From Scatophagus argus (lineage: Eukaryota; Chordata; Actinopteri; Scatophagidae), in NCBI RefSeq assembly GCF_020382885.2, contig NC_058516.1, positions 11,089,902 through 11,153,901 on the forward strand: a stretch of DNA of 64,000 nt, in the 5' to 3' direction. Of the stretch, positions 35,190-45,965 are shown piece by piece. Positions within the stretch are counted from its first letter, which is position 1, and each line of letters begins with the position of its first letter. The notes under the pieces are model-generated. The model saw nothing but the letters and a program-made list of their open reading frames with translations. It was not told the DNA's origin and searched no databases. The position numbers and the translations under genes are program-made.

Positions 35190-35820
35190 GAAACAAGGGT
35201 GACGCTGGAAAAACAGCTGACCTCCAGGAAAGACTGGTGTGGGTGTGTGGGGCCAGCAACCCCATACACAGCACTCGCAAGAGGACACCAAGCAAGCTAC
35301 TAAAGTACCACACAAGCAACACCCCCAGAGTCTCCCGAGAGGTTATGGCCAGGACAGGAACCAGGACACGGAGAAGGCTCATCCAAACCACCACAACTGG
35401 GAAGGCACCAGAGGTAAAATGCCCCTGTTGCAGACACAGGTCTAGAACCCGGTGAGACGCAGGAAATCCCCAACCAGGAAGCACCCCATAGCCCTGGGGA
35501 TTTCTCAGCACCTTTGTCACCTACATCCCAAGGGAGCATTTCCACAGATGTCACAGCCTGAACCCGTGAAGGAGAGGATAAAGTGGCCAAAGACGTCTGA
35601 CACGTAGGAGTGGCTCAGCTTTGAGGAAGACCTGCACAGAGTCCTTGAAGTCACATCAGCGGGAGTCTTCGAGAGCACCTCAGGAGGCTAAGAAAGGCAG
35701 AAAGGACAAGGAAACTGAGCAGCACCTGGAGAGAGGGATCATCACTGGATGCACAATCCCTCCCATCCTGTTTGTCATGGGCATGAACCTCATCATCAAA
35801 GCAGGGGAAAAGGAATAGAT
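35190..35820 (+). mobile_element. Non-LTR retrotransposon fragment
   Basis: The frame ending at 35818 encodes ERGIITGCTIPPILFVMGMN, matching the reverse-transcriptase palm region of a fish LINE (related copies read GIVTGCTIS-LF-MGMN). Upstream, 35230-35450 encodes basic sequence with CPCCRHRSRTR that may be an N-terminal finger of the same element. The pieces are not contiguous in one frame. Confidence 0.55.
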
Positions 35821-36090
35821 GAGACGCTAGTCAGCTCAGCTCGGTTATGTTTTTCTCTCTGACCGAGGTTGGTGTAAATAAGCAAGTTTTAATGCTTTCT
35901 CAAGGTATTTGACCTTCCTCAAGTCTGCTTGTTGTTTATTTGAGCTAGTGGTTGGTGTACTTTATGGAATCATTTGACTAACTCGGCTCTAAATATTAAA
36001 TACCCATCAAACTGAGCACTGAATCAAACTGTATTTCTGTCTATATTATAGATCAGTTTGATCAAGTTAGCATTTTTCAGAGGCCTGTGA

Positions 36091-36275
36091 ATATTCTCAT
36101 TCACCCAGCTCATGGTTATCTCAAGGAAATTCAATCAAACGCAACTTGACTTAGTTATTAGAACTGAACATGAACTGATGAAGCCTCTTGGATGAGAGGT
36201 GAAACGTCTTCAAAGACAAATAACTAATATAATAATAAGTCCAGTTGCGTTGGATTGAATTTCCTTGAGATATTT
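36091..36275 (+). mobile_element. Penelope-like element end with inverted repeat
   Basis: 36175-36225 encodes TDEASWMRGETSSKTNN, a string I associate with the C-terminus of fish Penelope-like elements. It is bracketed by an inverted repeat of about 35 bases: ATCTCAAGGAAATTCAATCA at 36118 and its complement ending near 36272. Family assignment is from memory. Confidence 0.5.
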
Positions 36276-36792
36276 TTCAGAGGGCATTTTTCAATCGTTT
36301 ATCCGTTACCTCTGACTAACCACTTCAACTGGAGAGGTGCCAGTTCACCTCTGGGGCAGCGCCTCTGTCTCTCCACATTAACTGCATGTGTATGTGTTTA
36401 TGTGTTTATGTAAAACTGCTAACAGGGAAAAAAAAGAATTTTCCCAAAAGGCAAATGTGATATTTATTTATTTTATCAATAAAACTGTGCAGAAGAATGG
36501 CCCAGTATTAGCAGAGGTACACAAGCATCGTTATGACGACAGACAATCAGAATTTTGGCTGAAGGTTATCACATGCATCAAAGGCAACAGAATTCTCTGC
36601 TTTGAAACTGCCAGAATTCTGAGGCCCATAAAGAGCACTGACACAGAGAATTCATTTCACTCTTAGGAGTAACACTAGCTCAAACTCACACCAGTGACGG
36701 CACGTTGTCCTAAGAAAAGACATTTTTCAGAGAGACCGCTTTGTCTTTGTTCAAATTATTGCAAGTTTGCAACTGCTCCTTGCACTGTAACG

Positions 36793-37416
36793 ATGGACGG
36801 AGAAGGAGATGGACTGTGGATTGGCTCTGACAATGGGCCCGTCGACAGAGAAGCTCTGGACATACTTTATATGTTTTTCAATGAACAAGACGCCAGAGAA
36901 AGAGATGCACAAGGAGACTGGGAAGAGGTCTGGAACTTCATACCGCCATCTGAAGATCCTGGACCGGTCTTCCAGCAGGACAACAACGTGGCTGCCGACG
37001 AGGCTCACCTTGCTCCACAGGCTGCTCCACAAGAACAACCGCAGCCCAGTGGATCCAGGCGGCGACCTCGTGAAGAAGATGATGAGGAAGAGGAGAGAAG
37101 CAGTCGACGATTCAGATGGTGGGATGAATTTGCAGACAGCGACTCAGACAACGACTGGGACAGTGAGGACAGTGATGAAGATGAGGGAGTGTCAGAGGAA
37201 GAAGACGAGGATGAGGAGAAAAGCAGTCAAAGACTTGCGTCGCAGGATGAAACTGCAGACCGCAACTCGGACAGCTTCTGCTCCCGTAAGGCTGGCGATG
37301 AGGCTAAGGATGAGGGAACGTCAGAGGAAAGAGAGCAGGACCCACTTCCTGAAAGAAAAAGAAAGAGAGAAAGTGATGAGGATGAGGAGAGCAGCGGTAA
37401 AAAACTCAAGTGGTGA
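36793..37416 (+). CDS. Hypothetical acidic protein, single exon, 207 residues
   Basis: I choose the ATG at 36793 (MDGEGDGLWIG); an in-frame ATG at 36694 would add 33 residues. The first 60 residues look globular and Trp-rich (DWEEVWNFIPP). A proline/glutamine-rich hinge follows, then two long Asp/Glu runs, each opening or closing with a basic-aromatic motif (RRFRWWDE near residue 115 and KKLKW at the C-terminus). Such acidic-plus-KKRK composition suits a nuclear chromatin or nucleolar protein. Fish Pim-like kinases carry similar N-terminal tails, but no kinase domain follows in the next kilobase. The stop falls exactly where the second copy of the RW-DE motif would continue, so the gene may be a truncated copy. 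No function is assigned. Confidence 0.45.
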   Translation: MDGEGDGLWIGSDNGPVDREALDILYMFFNEQDARERDAQGDWEEVWNFIPPSEDPGPVFQQDNNVAADEAHLAPQAAPQEQPQPSGSRRRPREEDDEEEERSSRRFRWWDEFADSDSDNDWDSEDSDEDEGVSEEEDEDEEKSSQRLASQDETADRNSDSFCSRKAGDEAKDEGTSEEREQDPLPERKRKRESDEDEESSGKKLKW

Positions 37417-38267
37417 GATGAGAAAGAGGGGCAAATCCAGACTGTAACACTACCACTCACTGCGACAGATACCTCCTCTACCTCGACCACATGACATCCC
37501 CTCACCCACCATCGCACCATCGGCCCACTTCTGGCACCACCACCAGCTGACTGTCCCGGAGGGGATCCCTCTTTGAGTAGGCTGTAAGTAGTTTTTCCTT
37601 GTTCTCATTGAGAGTCCATGGGGGGGGGGTAACTGTACTGCACTGTAACAGTAACTGTACTCCATTGACTAAAATATGCATGAAAGCGAATTCAAACTGC
37701 AAAATATGCTGCCAGCTCTGAGAACAGTTTGATAATCAGTAGAAGAACTTAAAAAGATCAACCATTTTAACTGTGTCATCTGTTTCATCTCCCATCTCGC
37801 CTCGCATCAACAGGACTGCAATGACTCCTGAAATACTCAACATTCAAACAAGCAATACGTCTCCTGCAAGAAATCATTCAATCCATTTTGAATGTCAAGT
37901 AAGTAAAAAAGGGATTCCTTCCTGTTGTAATTTTCATCATTTATCTTACACGCTCACCACGGCACATTTTCATAAATTGCAGTTTGTCAAGTACAGTATA
38001 ACCAATTTCAGCCAGTTTCCCTGCATGTCCTCATCTCCATATTCCTGTCTCATTCGGTTTTAATTACAGCTGCTAGGATTCATACCGGACTCCTCAGATC
38101 AGCCGTAACCACCGTGTTTACGACCACATTTTAAAGATGCTGCACCTAAGACTCGGTCGAAATTACGCCGCACGTGTACGCAGCCTTCCTTCCTTTCTCA
38201 GTTCTGTGAAAATAAAAGCACCAATATACTGTATGTACAAATATCCCTGGGTTACAGCCACTTGCTT

Positions 38268-38271
<4 letters not shown>
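37417..38271. other. Intergenic, nothing recognised
   Basis: There is a run of nine G at 37620-37628. Short open frames show no domain. A possible 3' untranslated region of the acidic gene cannot be delimited; no AATAAA lies close downstream. Confidence 0.4.

Positions 38272-38329
<58 letters not shown>
38272..38329 (+). repeat. (AG)n microsatellite
   Basis: About 29 uninterrupted AG units. Confidence 0.98.
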
Positions 38330-38333
<4 letters not shown>

Positions 38334-39224
38334 TTCAGAAAAATTCCATCCGGGGTGTCTTTAGCTTGCAGGGATGAAGCCTGAATATTTTATTTCACTC
38401 TCAAGAAAAGACACGCACAAAATATAAACAAATAAAATGAAAAAAAACTGCTCCAGCGTCTAAACGAGTCAACGTGTTTAAAGGTTCTCCACTTCGCTTG
38501 ATTGTATCCTCCACACGTCTTACATATGGGTTTTGTGGCACCAGTCCAACTATGCAATCATGTGCGTGGAACATTCTTTACTGGGCGACCATTTTGCAAG
38601 TAGTGTAACTGAGCTGTGTTGGGTTTAAATAGTATGTTGCTAATAACAGTGTCAGGTCTGCTAAAATCACATTCAACATTTCTGATTGGACTGAGGTGAG
38701 ATTTTGTACAGACATTCATAAGGTTGTCAGAAGTATCAATACTATCAAATGTCAGTACTTTGACTCATGAGCTTCTTCATGAACTATTGCTATTTTTCAA
38801 GCTGATATTTTCACTTTTATCAGAAACTTTTTTTTGCAAAGCCTGCGAATCACACTGCACTGTGGACCTGAACAGTCATGCCTCTTATAAACTGGGGAGC
38901 AGTAATTGATCACTCAATAAAGACAAGTTATAACATGGAGTTTGGAAGTTCCGACAAATGATTTAATGACAGAGACTTTGTGCTACAGCTGTCACCTGAT
39001 TGATGTGTGGGGAAATGTGCTGAAAATGCCATTTCTTGCACACAGCCGTCAAGCATGGCCAGCCTTTTGTGGCACAAATAGCATGGCTCATGCACAATGG
39101 TACAAAATGTAAATATCCTGTTCCTATCTTTAGCAGATATCTTGATGTACAGTGAGTAGGAAGACTAGGCTGGAAACATGCAAAACAGACAGGGAAACAC
39201 TTGCTGCTCACTCAAAAAATGACC

Positions 39225-39290
39225 TGAACACACAATAACATGACATCTTGAACGTACTACAACACAGACACATACAGTAACACACTTACT
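39225..39290. repeat. Isolated copy of the ACAT-rich repeat
   Basis: AACACACAATAACATGACAT, then CTTGAACGTAC and ACACACTTACTTAC match 34700-34760 almost word for word, 4.5 kb away. The stretch 38330-39224 before it holds no gene I can recognise. Confidence 0.6.
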
Positions 39291-39406
39291 TACAGCCACA
39301 GCAAAATGTGTTATGTTAACTTTCAAGACTTTTGTAGCCAAGTGTTTTAAATCAGTTTCAGTCCACTTTGTGCTATTAATCAATCATACAGATACTCAAC
39401 TTGTTT

Positions 39407-40192
39407 TTAGTAAAAATGTGGCCAAACTTCACACAGGGGACCAAACTTCCTGATAAGCTGAGGGTAATGTTCCACAAAGTGGTGTTTTGGCCTCAAACGA
39501 AAATCTGGAAAGGTTAGCTGTAGCAAGTGTCTGTGCTCTGCAGTCTTGCAGTCCAGGAAATACAGTGTCTCCTCAGTATGCCTTGGTGCTACAGCTAACT
39601 CCACAGTGTCCTTGAGAAGCATGAGGATTTTCCAAGTGTTGTCAGCTTCAGGGACATAGTGAACAATAAGAAGTGGAAGGAGCGTTATGAGACAGCAGTT
39701 CTCATGGACATTTCCACCAATTGTCCCTCTGGTGGAAAATTCCTTGCCAATCGTCTGAGGTCGATCTGTTCTGTCACTAAATGTGTACTTAAAGAACCTG
39801 ATGGCCTGATTCAGCACATCGAGCGTAAAATAACTCTTGTCTAACAGGTCTTAAAGACACAGTGACACCTTGGTTGGAACAATGCCTTCCAAGATATCGT
39901 GTAAGATGTCAGGAGGGTACCCACTCACCACATGAAAGTGCTTAATATTTTGAGTCAAGGGACATGCTCCTTTCACACCATAAGACCGACCCAATCCAGG
40001 ATCCCCTCGCATCTGCTTATCATGGGACTCTTTATCTCGCATGTGAAAGAAACCAGAACATACATCATGCTCCTGAATGTCACTTCTGCTGGCTGAACAG
40101 AATCTGCAGAATTTCTCCACACTGAAGTTCTCCAAGAATCCTGCAAGGGAGTGAGCAGAGCAGTGAGCAAGATTGTCAGCTGCAAAATACAA
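39407..40192 (-). pseudogene. DNA-transposase-like protein relic
   Basis: One minus-strand frame, interrupted once, runs through the whole stretch after an acceptor-like TATTTTGCAG. It contains FCRFC (near the start), HVVSGYPPDILHDILEGIVP, TIGGNVHEN, and FRLRPKHHFVEHYPQLIRKF. I recognise these as motifs of a multi-copy fish and invertebrate protein that behaves like a DNA-transposon product; CACTA/EnSpm TNP2-like proteins share the PD-LHDLLEG pattern, but I cannot fix the family. Homology stops after GPLCEVW, where related copies continue TMRFE, so the 3' part is missing. Confidence 0.6.
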
Positions 40193-41178
40193 AACAGCAC
40201 CTGACCTTATGGTTTACTCTTAAGATGCACAGAATGCATGTCAGTGGAAAAACACGCTCTCTGAGGAAAAGTCAGCAAACTCACATCACTGACAACTAAA
40301 CTGTACTGGTCCATCTGCTGGTTGCTGATCTGGAGTTTTGGTATGAATGCGGGACAAGCACACTTTAAGTGTATTTAGCAATTTAAACGTACACAAACAT
40401 TCCTGATGTAAACAAGGAAATGGCTCTGTTCTCGCGTAACTTCCATGTTTGAGTCTATGATGCTGAAACAGCTGTGCTCTCTTTTCACAGCAAAAAGCAC
40501 AATACTTGCACTTCCAAATCGCTGTGTTTGAAATCTGTTTTGAACGGTGGTCTGTAACGTCTGGACTTTGAAACTGTTTGTTTCTAATGTCCCCTAATTA
40601 GCCAACATTACCCCAAGTGTCCTTCTGAGGGCCACTGTGGTCAAATTTATGAACTGACAAGTATCAGCAGCAAAGCGAAGAATAACGACTGGGCGGCGTT
40701 TCCTCTCTCCCTACACATGGAGAGACCACCTCGAAGAACCCCGTCGTCTCAGTCGAGATTCCGGTGTGTTATCTATAGCGGTGAAACTCATTACAGTGAT
40801 ATTTTATTGCTCATAAATCTACTACCGTGAGAAAACTAGCTCTATGATCTCTGACTCGACAAGCACTGACTTGAAGTCTGAAGGCAGTAAGTGCTATTTG
40901 TTGGGGTAGTATTGTCGGGCGTTAACTTGACTTTTGAAATAAGTACATGTCACTTTTGGGGGGTGACTGCATATGACCAATGCATAAGAGAAGGAAATCA
41001 CATCCAGATCACCTCAAATGGAGACACTGATGATTGCTTTGTTCATAAGTGCTTCTCTTTGGGGTTGTCTTTGTTGTGACTTGGTCACCTGACAAATACT
41101 GAGGCTGTGTATTTACAATATTCGTTGCATGACTAGCCAAAAGCCTAAACTTGTCCCCAAAATCACCCAAACACAAGC

Positions 41179-41264
41179 ACTGTGTTCTGCAGATGTCCCT
41201 GGTGGCCAAATCTGGTAGCACACTCAGAGGAGCCAACTTTTGTTTTTCCAGTATTACATTCCAT
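41179..41264 (-). pseudogene. Fragment of a C2H2 zinc-finger gene exon
   Basis: Minus-strand translation gives ECNTGKTKVG..ECATRFGHQGHLQN, matching [24 protein letters not shown] of the gene at 55022-57181. At DNA level the 85 bases align with 55477-55560 without large gaps. Homology ends abruptly on both sides; a run of ATTT repeats flanks one end. Confidence 0.75.
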
Positions 41265-42169
41265 TACAGACTTATTATTTATTTATTTATTTATTACAGA
41301 CTTACAGATTTTGGTTTGGCAGAGGATATAAACTTGATGGAGATGAAATTCGGCCTTGGAGTGCTTGTCAGAGTTAAGTCAGTTAGATGTAGACCAATCA
41401 ACCAGTTTTATTTTTTTATGAACCCAACTGTGAACTATCATAACAACAGTTAAATTACTAGTCCATAACCCAGACAGAAATACCTTCAAAGTGATCATTT
41501 ACTGAAGAATGCAGGATCTCAGTGAGTAGTGAGATATCTGGGTTTGCCTGAGAAACTACTACCTTAACATGCAAAAAATTTAGAGAATATAAATACTACA
41601 TTAAAACTTACCAGAAATAAACTCTCAGTCACTTCATTTCCCACCCTCACTGACAATAATTTTAAGACATCACCAGTACATAGGATGGCAAAGTTCTTAT
41701 AATACCTTTAATGAAGTAATCAACAAACCCAGTGTTCAAATAAAACTTGTTTCCTGCAACAACAGGGCTTCCTGGTTGATTCACAAGACTCTTAGGCAGT
41801 TCATAAAATGCAGGGGTGACAGAATTCTCTTCTTTTACAAGCTCATATTGAGCTTTTGTAATCCATTTTATCTCCAAGCCTCTAATAGGCATCTAATATG
41901 CAATGTGAGAAAACTGTCACAGCCTTTGGAACATATCACTACAGCTCCCTTATTTGACATTTTAATCATAATATTATTAGACTAAGATTAGATTATTAAT
42001 TTAATGTTTTTAAAACACGCTTAAAATGCTGTATTTTGGCGAAACCATTCATCTTTAGACAAACTATTTTCACACAATTCAAGAGCTGATGTGTTAGATT
42101 TATAAAGTTCTTATAGGTTCACAGGCTCAGATTATGATGTTTTGCACAAAACAGACTGTTAAGAAGATC

Positions 42170-42530
42170 CATCCATCCATTTTCTATACCGCTTATCCGT
42201 CAGGGTCGCGGGGGGAGTTGGAGCCTATCCCAGCTGACTACGGGCGAGAGGCGGGGTTCACCCTGGACTGGCCGCCAGTCAATCGCAGAGCCAACACACA
42301 AAGACAGACAACCACACACTCTCACACTCACAATGGGGCAATTTAGAGTAGCCAATTAACCTAATGTGCATGTTTTTGGTATTGTGGGAGGAAGCCGGAG
42401 TACCCAGAGAAAACCCACGCAGGCACAGGGAGAACATGCAAACTCCACATAGAAGGGCCCAGACGGGGATTCGAACCTGGAACCCTCTTGCTATGAGGCG
42501 ACAGTGCTAACCTCTGCACCACCACTGTTA
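42170..42530 (+). repeat. Dispersed fish repeat, full-length copy
   Basis: It starts CCATCCATTTTCTATACCGC, passes through GGTCGCGGGG, GGAGCCTATCCCAGCTGA, GGAAGCCGGAGTACCCAGAG and GGGGATTCGAACCTGGAA, and ends GACAGTGCTAACCTCTGCAC. A second full copy is at 59993-60348. The repeat is common in fish genomes; I do not know its class with certainty. It has no coding capacity. Confidence 0.85.
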
Positions 42531-42595
42531 AGAAGATCCCCAGCTTATACCTCTAACTCAGACTGCTGAAGTCTTGTATTAAATTCCCCTACTTT

Positions 42596-42720
42596 TTAAT
42601 ATAATCCTTAATATAAAGAGACCCATCATTCACCCATGAGTAAGCATCTGGCAGCAGTGGTGAGGAAAAACTACCTTTTAGCAGGGAGAAACCTCAAAGC
42701 TGACACTGGCTCCAGGTGGG
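42596..42720 (-). mobile_element. L2-like LINE 3' region, minus orientation
   Basis: GAGTAAGCATCTGGCAGCAG, AAACTACCTTTTAGCAGGGA and GAAACCTCAAAGC match the copy at 61818-62045 in the same orientation, with more substitutions. Confidence 0.7.
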
Positions 42721-43109
42721 TGGCCATCTGCCTGGACCGGATGGGTTGAGAGAACGAGACGAAACGGACAGAGGGTTCACCTCCTGTACCTCACATGGCA
42801 GCTTGCTCCCTCTTCAGTCAGAAGACTGTCCTCCATGGCTGCTCCCATCACCAAGTTCCCTCCATCATCTGACTCTCAGCTCCCTTTTCATCCTGCTCTG
42901 TCTGCACACACACTCCACTCTCAAAGTATTAGCATGATGTTTTTTGATTTTCTTTTTCATCATAAGACAGAAGAGACCAAGCTGACATTAACAAATTAAT
43001 AACTAAATAACAATAAAAACACAACACGGCAAGATATTTAAATAAAAAGTACAATGTCGTTTTCACAACAAAAAGCATAGACTGTGTACAAGAAGGGGAT
43101 GAGCAGACT

Positions 43110-43920
43110 CAGTTCCCGAGGAAGCTGAGATCCTTCAACGTGTGCAACAAGATGTTGGAGATCTTCTACCAGTCTGTTGCTGTCAGCGCCATTTTTTTCT
43201 GCTGTTGTGTGTTGGAGCAGCAGCATCAGAGCCAGCGACGCTAATAGACTTGATAAGATCATCTCAAGAAGTCTGGATCTGTGCTTGGGCTTAGGCTGGA
43301 GTCTTTTGAGACCGTGGTGGAGATGAGGTCGCTGAACAAACTGTTGTCCATCATGGATAATGACCATCACACAGTAGACAGACAGCGGAGCACCTTCTCC
43401 CATAGGCTGCTACAGCTCCACTGTCAAAGGGACTGATACAGGTAATCTTTCTTGCCACATACCATCACACTGTACGATAAGATAATCCTTTATTAGTCCC
43501 ATAAGTGGGAAATTACAGTATTACAGCAGCAAACAGGATATAGAGGGTGCAACACAAGCAAGGATAAGGGAAGGATGTGCATTCAAAAAGAATAAATACA
43601 CAGAAAACAAGTACTTGCAGCTGTACACAGTACAGAAAAGAAAAAGAGTGGACAGCTAAACTGTGGTCATAGCATACAGTTATTAGTCACTTTATATGTT
43701 TTTACACACACGGTTCACTGCACCTTACATTCCATTTTATTTATTTTGCACAACATTAAACTGCTTATTTGTTGTATATACACTTTTTTATATTGCTATT
43801 TTTAACATGTTTTGTATAGCTTATTCTTTTTCTTTCACGGTATCACCATTGTGTGTATTGCTGCTGCTGCACTGTAATTTCCCAGCCTGGGATCAATAAA
43901 GTACATCTATCTAGCTAGCT
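43110..43920 (+). mobile_element. LINE 3' part carrying a nested LINE tail
   Basis: 43110-43470 encodes a decayed reverse-transcriptase C-terminus (KLRSFNVCNKMLEIFYQSV, SGSVLGL, NKLLSIMDND). After 43680 comes its 3' untranslated region, ending GCCTGGGATCAATAAAGTAC and ATCTATCTAGCTAGC. Between them, 43472-43665 is a separate LINE tail in opposite orientation (GATAAGATAATCCTTTATTA), so this is one element inserted into another. Confidence 0.75.
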
Positions 43921-45429
43921 ATATGATGAAAAAGAAAAAAATACATAAAAAAATATATTAAAATAAATGATTTCTATTCCTCCCTGTCCTTAGCCAGCCA
44001 TTCAACATTCAAACACTTTTTTTTCTGAATAAACTCATTTCTTCAGTCCCTTGTAATACTAATGTGAATGAAGGATTTTCAGATGGAATGGAAAGCCTTC
44101 CTTTTACATTTAAGAATGAAATTTCCTGCATTGAGAAGCAGGAAGACATCTCCTTGAGCCACTAGCCAATGCATGGTCTCCTTATATTTTTCCATGATAA
44201 TACTACAAGATTATTATATGTCACTTTACTTAAATAAATGTCATTTTACTTGAATAAATGCAACAAGAAGTTTTGCATGGAGGTAGAACATATTAACTGA
44301 GGCTTTCTTTGGTTTGGATAAGTAGATAGTATAATCAACTTGTGGTGTAGAGATACATTTGTTCAAGTCACTTTGATTATTGCATTTAATTTAATTATTG
44401 CACCAAAAGTGTTTCTCTGTACGCAGTTTGACTGGGGTTGTACAAGTGTGCATTTTGCAGATGAAATTGTCATAGCTTGTGTTGACCATTTGACTACGGG
44501 CTGTCAAACATACACACCTCTAAGGAGATATCTTCCTGTATGTGCCCTTTCCAAGCATTTAGTTGGTCCAAAAAGGATTCAGTGGATCCAGAGAGATTTC
44601 CTATCTACCTTTAAAAACAGCTAGAGATCGCTGTCTCCACTGAAGACAAATAGGGAACAGTTAAGCTGCATTTTCACATTTTTGGCACCCTTCTGTAACA
44701 AGTATGGTTTAAGCCACGCCCCGTGCTGTCTGTTGATTGGTCGATAAGGAGTTGTCACTCCCGTGCAACAATGTTATAATACAATACAAACACACTGCAG
44801 CCTTTTCTCAAACAAAGCTTGCATGTACTGCTTGACGGAAATGGGCCCTTAGTTTTTAATTAAGGGTCCCTCTTAATCATTACTTCTCTGCTACATCAAT
44901 TCTGCTATCAATACACCTCTATCTTCTTTTTCTACTATTAAAACAAAGCTCATTGAGACTTACTGCTGGCAAGTCACAGAGATGTAACATTATTTCTTTT
45001 AGGCTAACAAAACTATATTGGCACGGAGACTAGCTTGCTATAACCAAAACAAACATTCAGATATAACACTTCTTGGTTGATTGGAGGTGTTTGGCAAAAT
45101 GGAATTCCTTCCATATATTACAGATGACATGTATATATCTCTATCTATCTATCTATTATATTCCATATGTCACATAACCTTTCTGTTCAAAGATGAGATG
45201 AGTGTCACCCTACTTTTGTAAAGTCACAAGTCAACATGTGTGTTCACAGCAAGGAAGATCACTTCTGTGCTCAGTTAGGTAATCAATAACACAATTTACA
45301 CCCCATAACTGAGTCAAATGTCTTCGCTAAGTTTTGAGTCTGTGTTGTAACAGCTTTTCTGAACTTGCCCCTTTTTTGAACAGCTTATATGCTTGAGAAA
45401 ATATATCACCAGTGTGTGGAGACTCCTTC
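43921..45429. other. Intergenic, no gene recognised
   Basis: It includes a short (ATCT)n tract at about 45140-45160. No conserved frame is seen. The left part may hold the 3' untranslated region of the NLR gene. Confidence 0.4.
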
Positions 45430-45965
45430 CTATAGAGAACACAGGGACACAGATGAACCAGCCAAAAACCCAAACCCAAACCCAGGATAGAGAGGTGAAG
45501 TGAACGTGGTGTTGTAGGTGTGGAGGTGGATCTGTGTGTCAGATGAGATTTTGTAGAAGGACAGAGTGCCAGCATGATGGTCCACATACACTGCCACTCT
45601 ATTTGAGGCAGTGGATGAGGGGATGGATGTTCTACTGTTATTGTGCCAGACATAGAAGCGACCACCATCAGCGCAGATCAGTCTCCAGGACTGGTCATTC
45701 TCTCCAAACACAGAGTCATCACTGTCTCCTTTCCTGCCGATTCCTCTGTAACTCACTGATATAGAAACTCTTCCTGTCCACTCAACTTCCCAGTAACTAC
45801 GACCAGTCACACTATTTCTACAGAGCAGCTGTGGACAGATGTCAAATCTGTCTGGATGATCAGGATATGACTGCACCTCCCCCACGTATGTCACCTTCCT
45901 GTTGTTGTCCGACAGTTTGATCTTCCTGTTTACTGTGTTTGTGTCAAGAGTGAGTTCACAGGAAT
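45430..45965 (-). CDS. NLR exon 10: PRY-SPRY (B30.2) domain
   Basis: The last exon encodes [20 protein letters not shown] (PRY start), [19 protein letters not shown] and the SPRY core to LYPGFGFGF, ending SLCSL and a stop. B30.2 modules bind peptide or other ligands in TRIM and NLR proteins; here the ligand is unknown. Confidence 0.93.

Noticed and set aside
36809-37447. An overlapping 212-codon frame in the acidic gene
   Set aside because: It is the shifted shadow of the acidic frame; its Lys/Arg/Met composition is what GAG/GAT repeats give in another frame.
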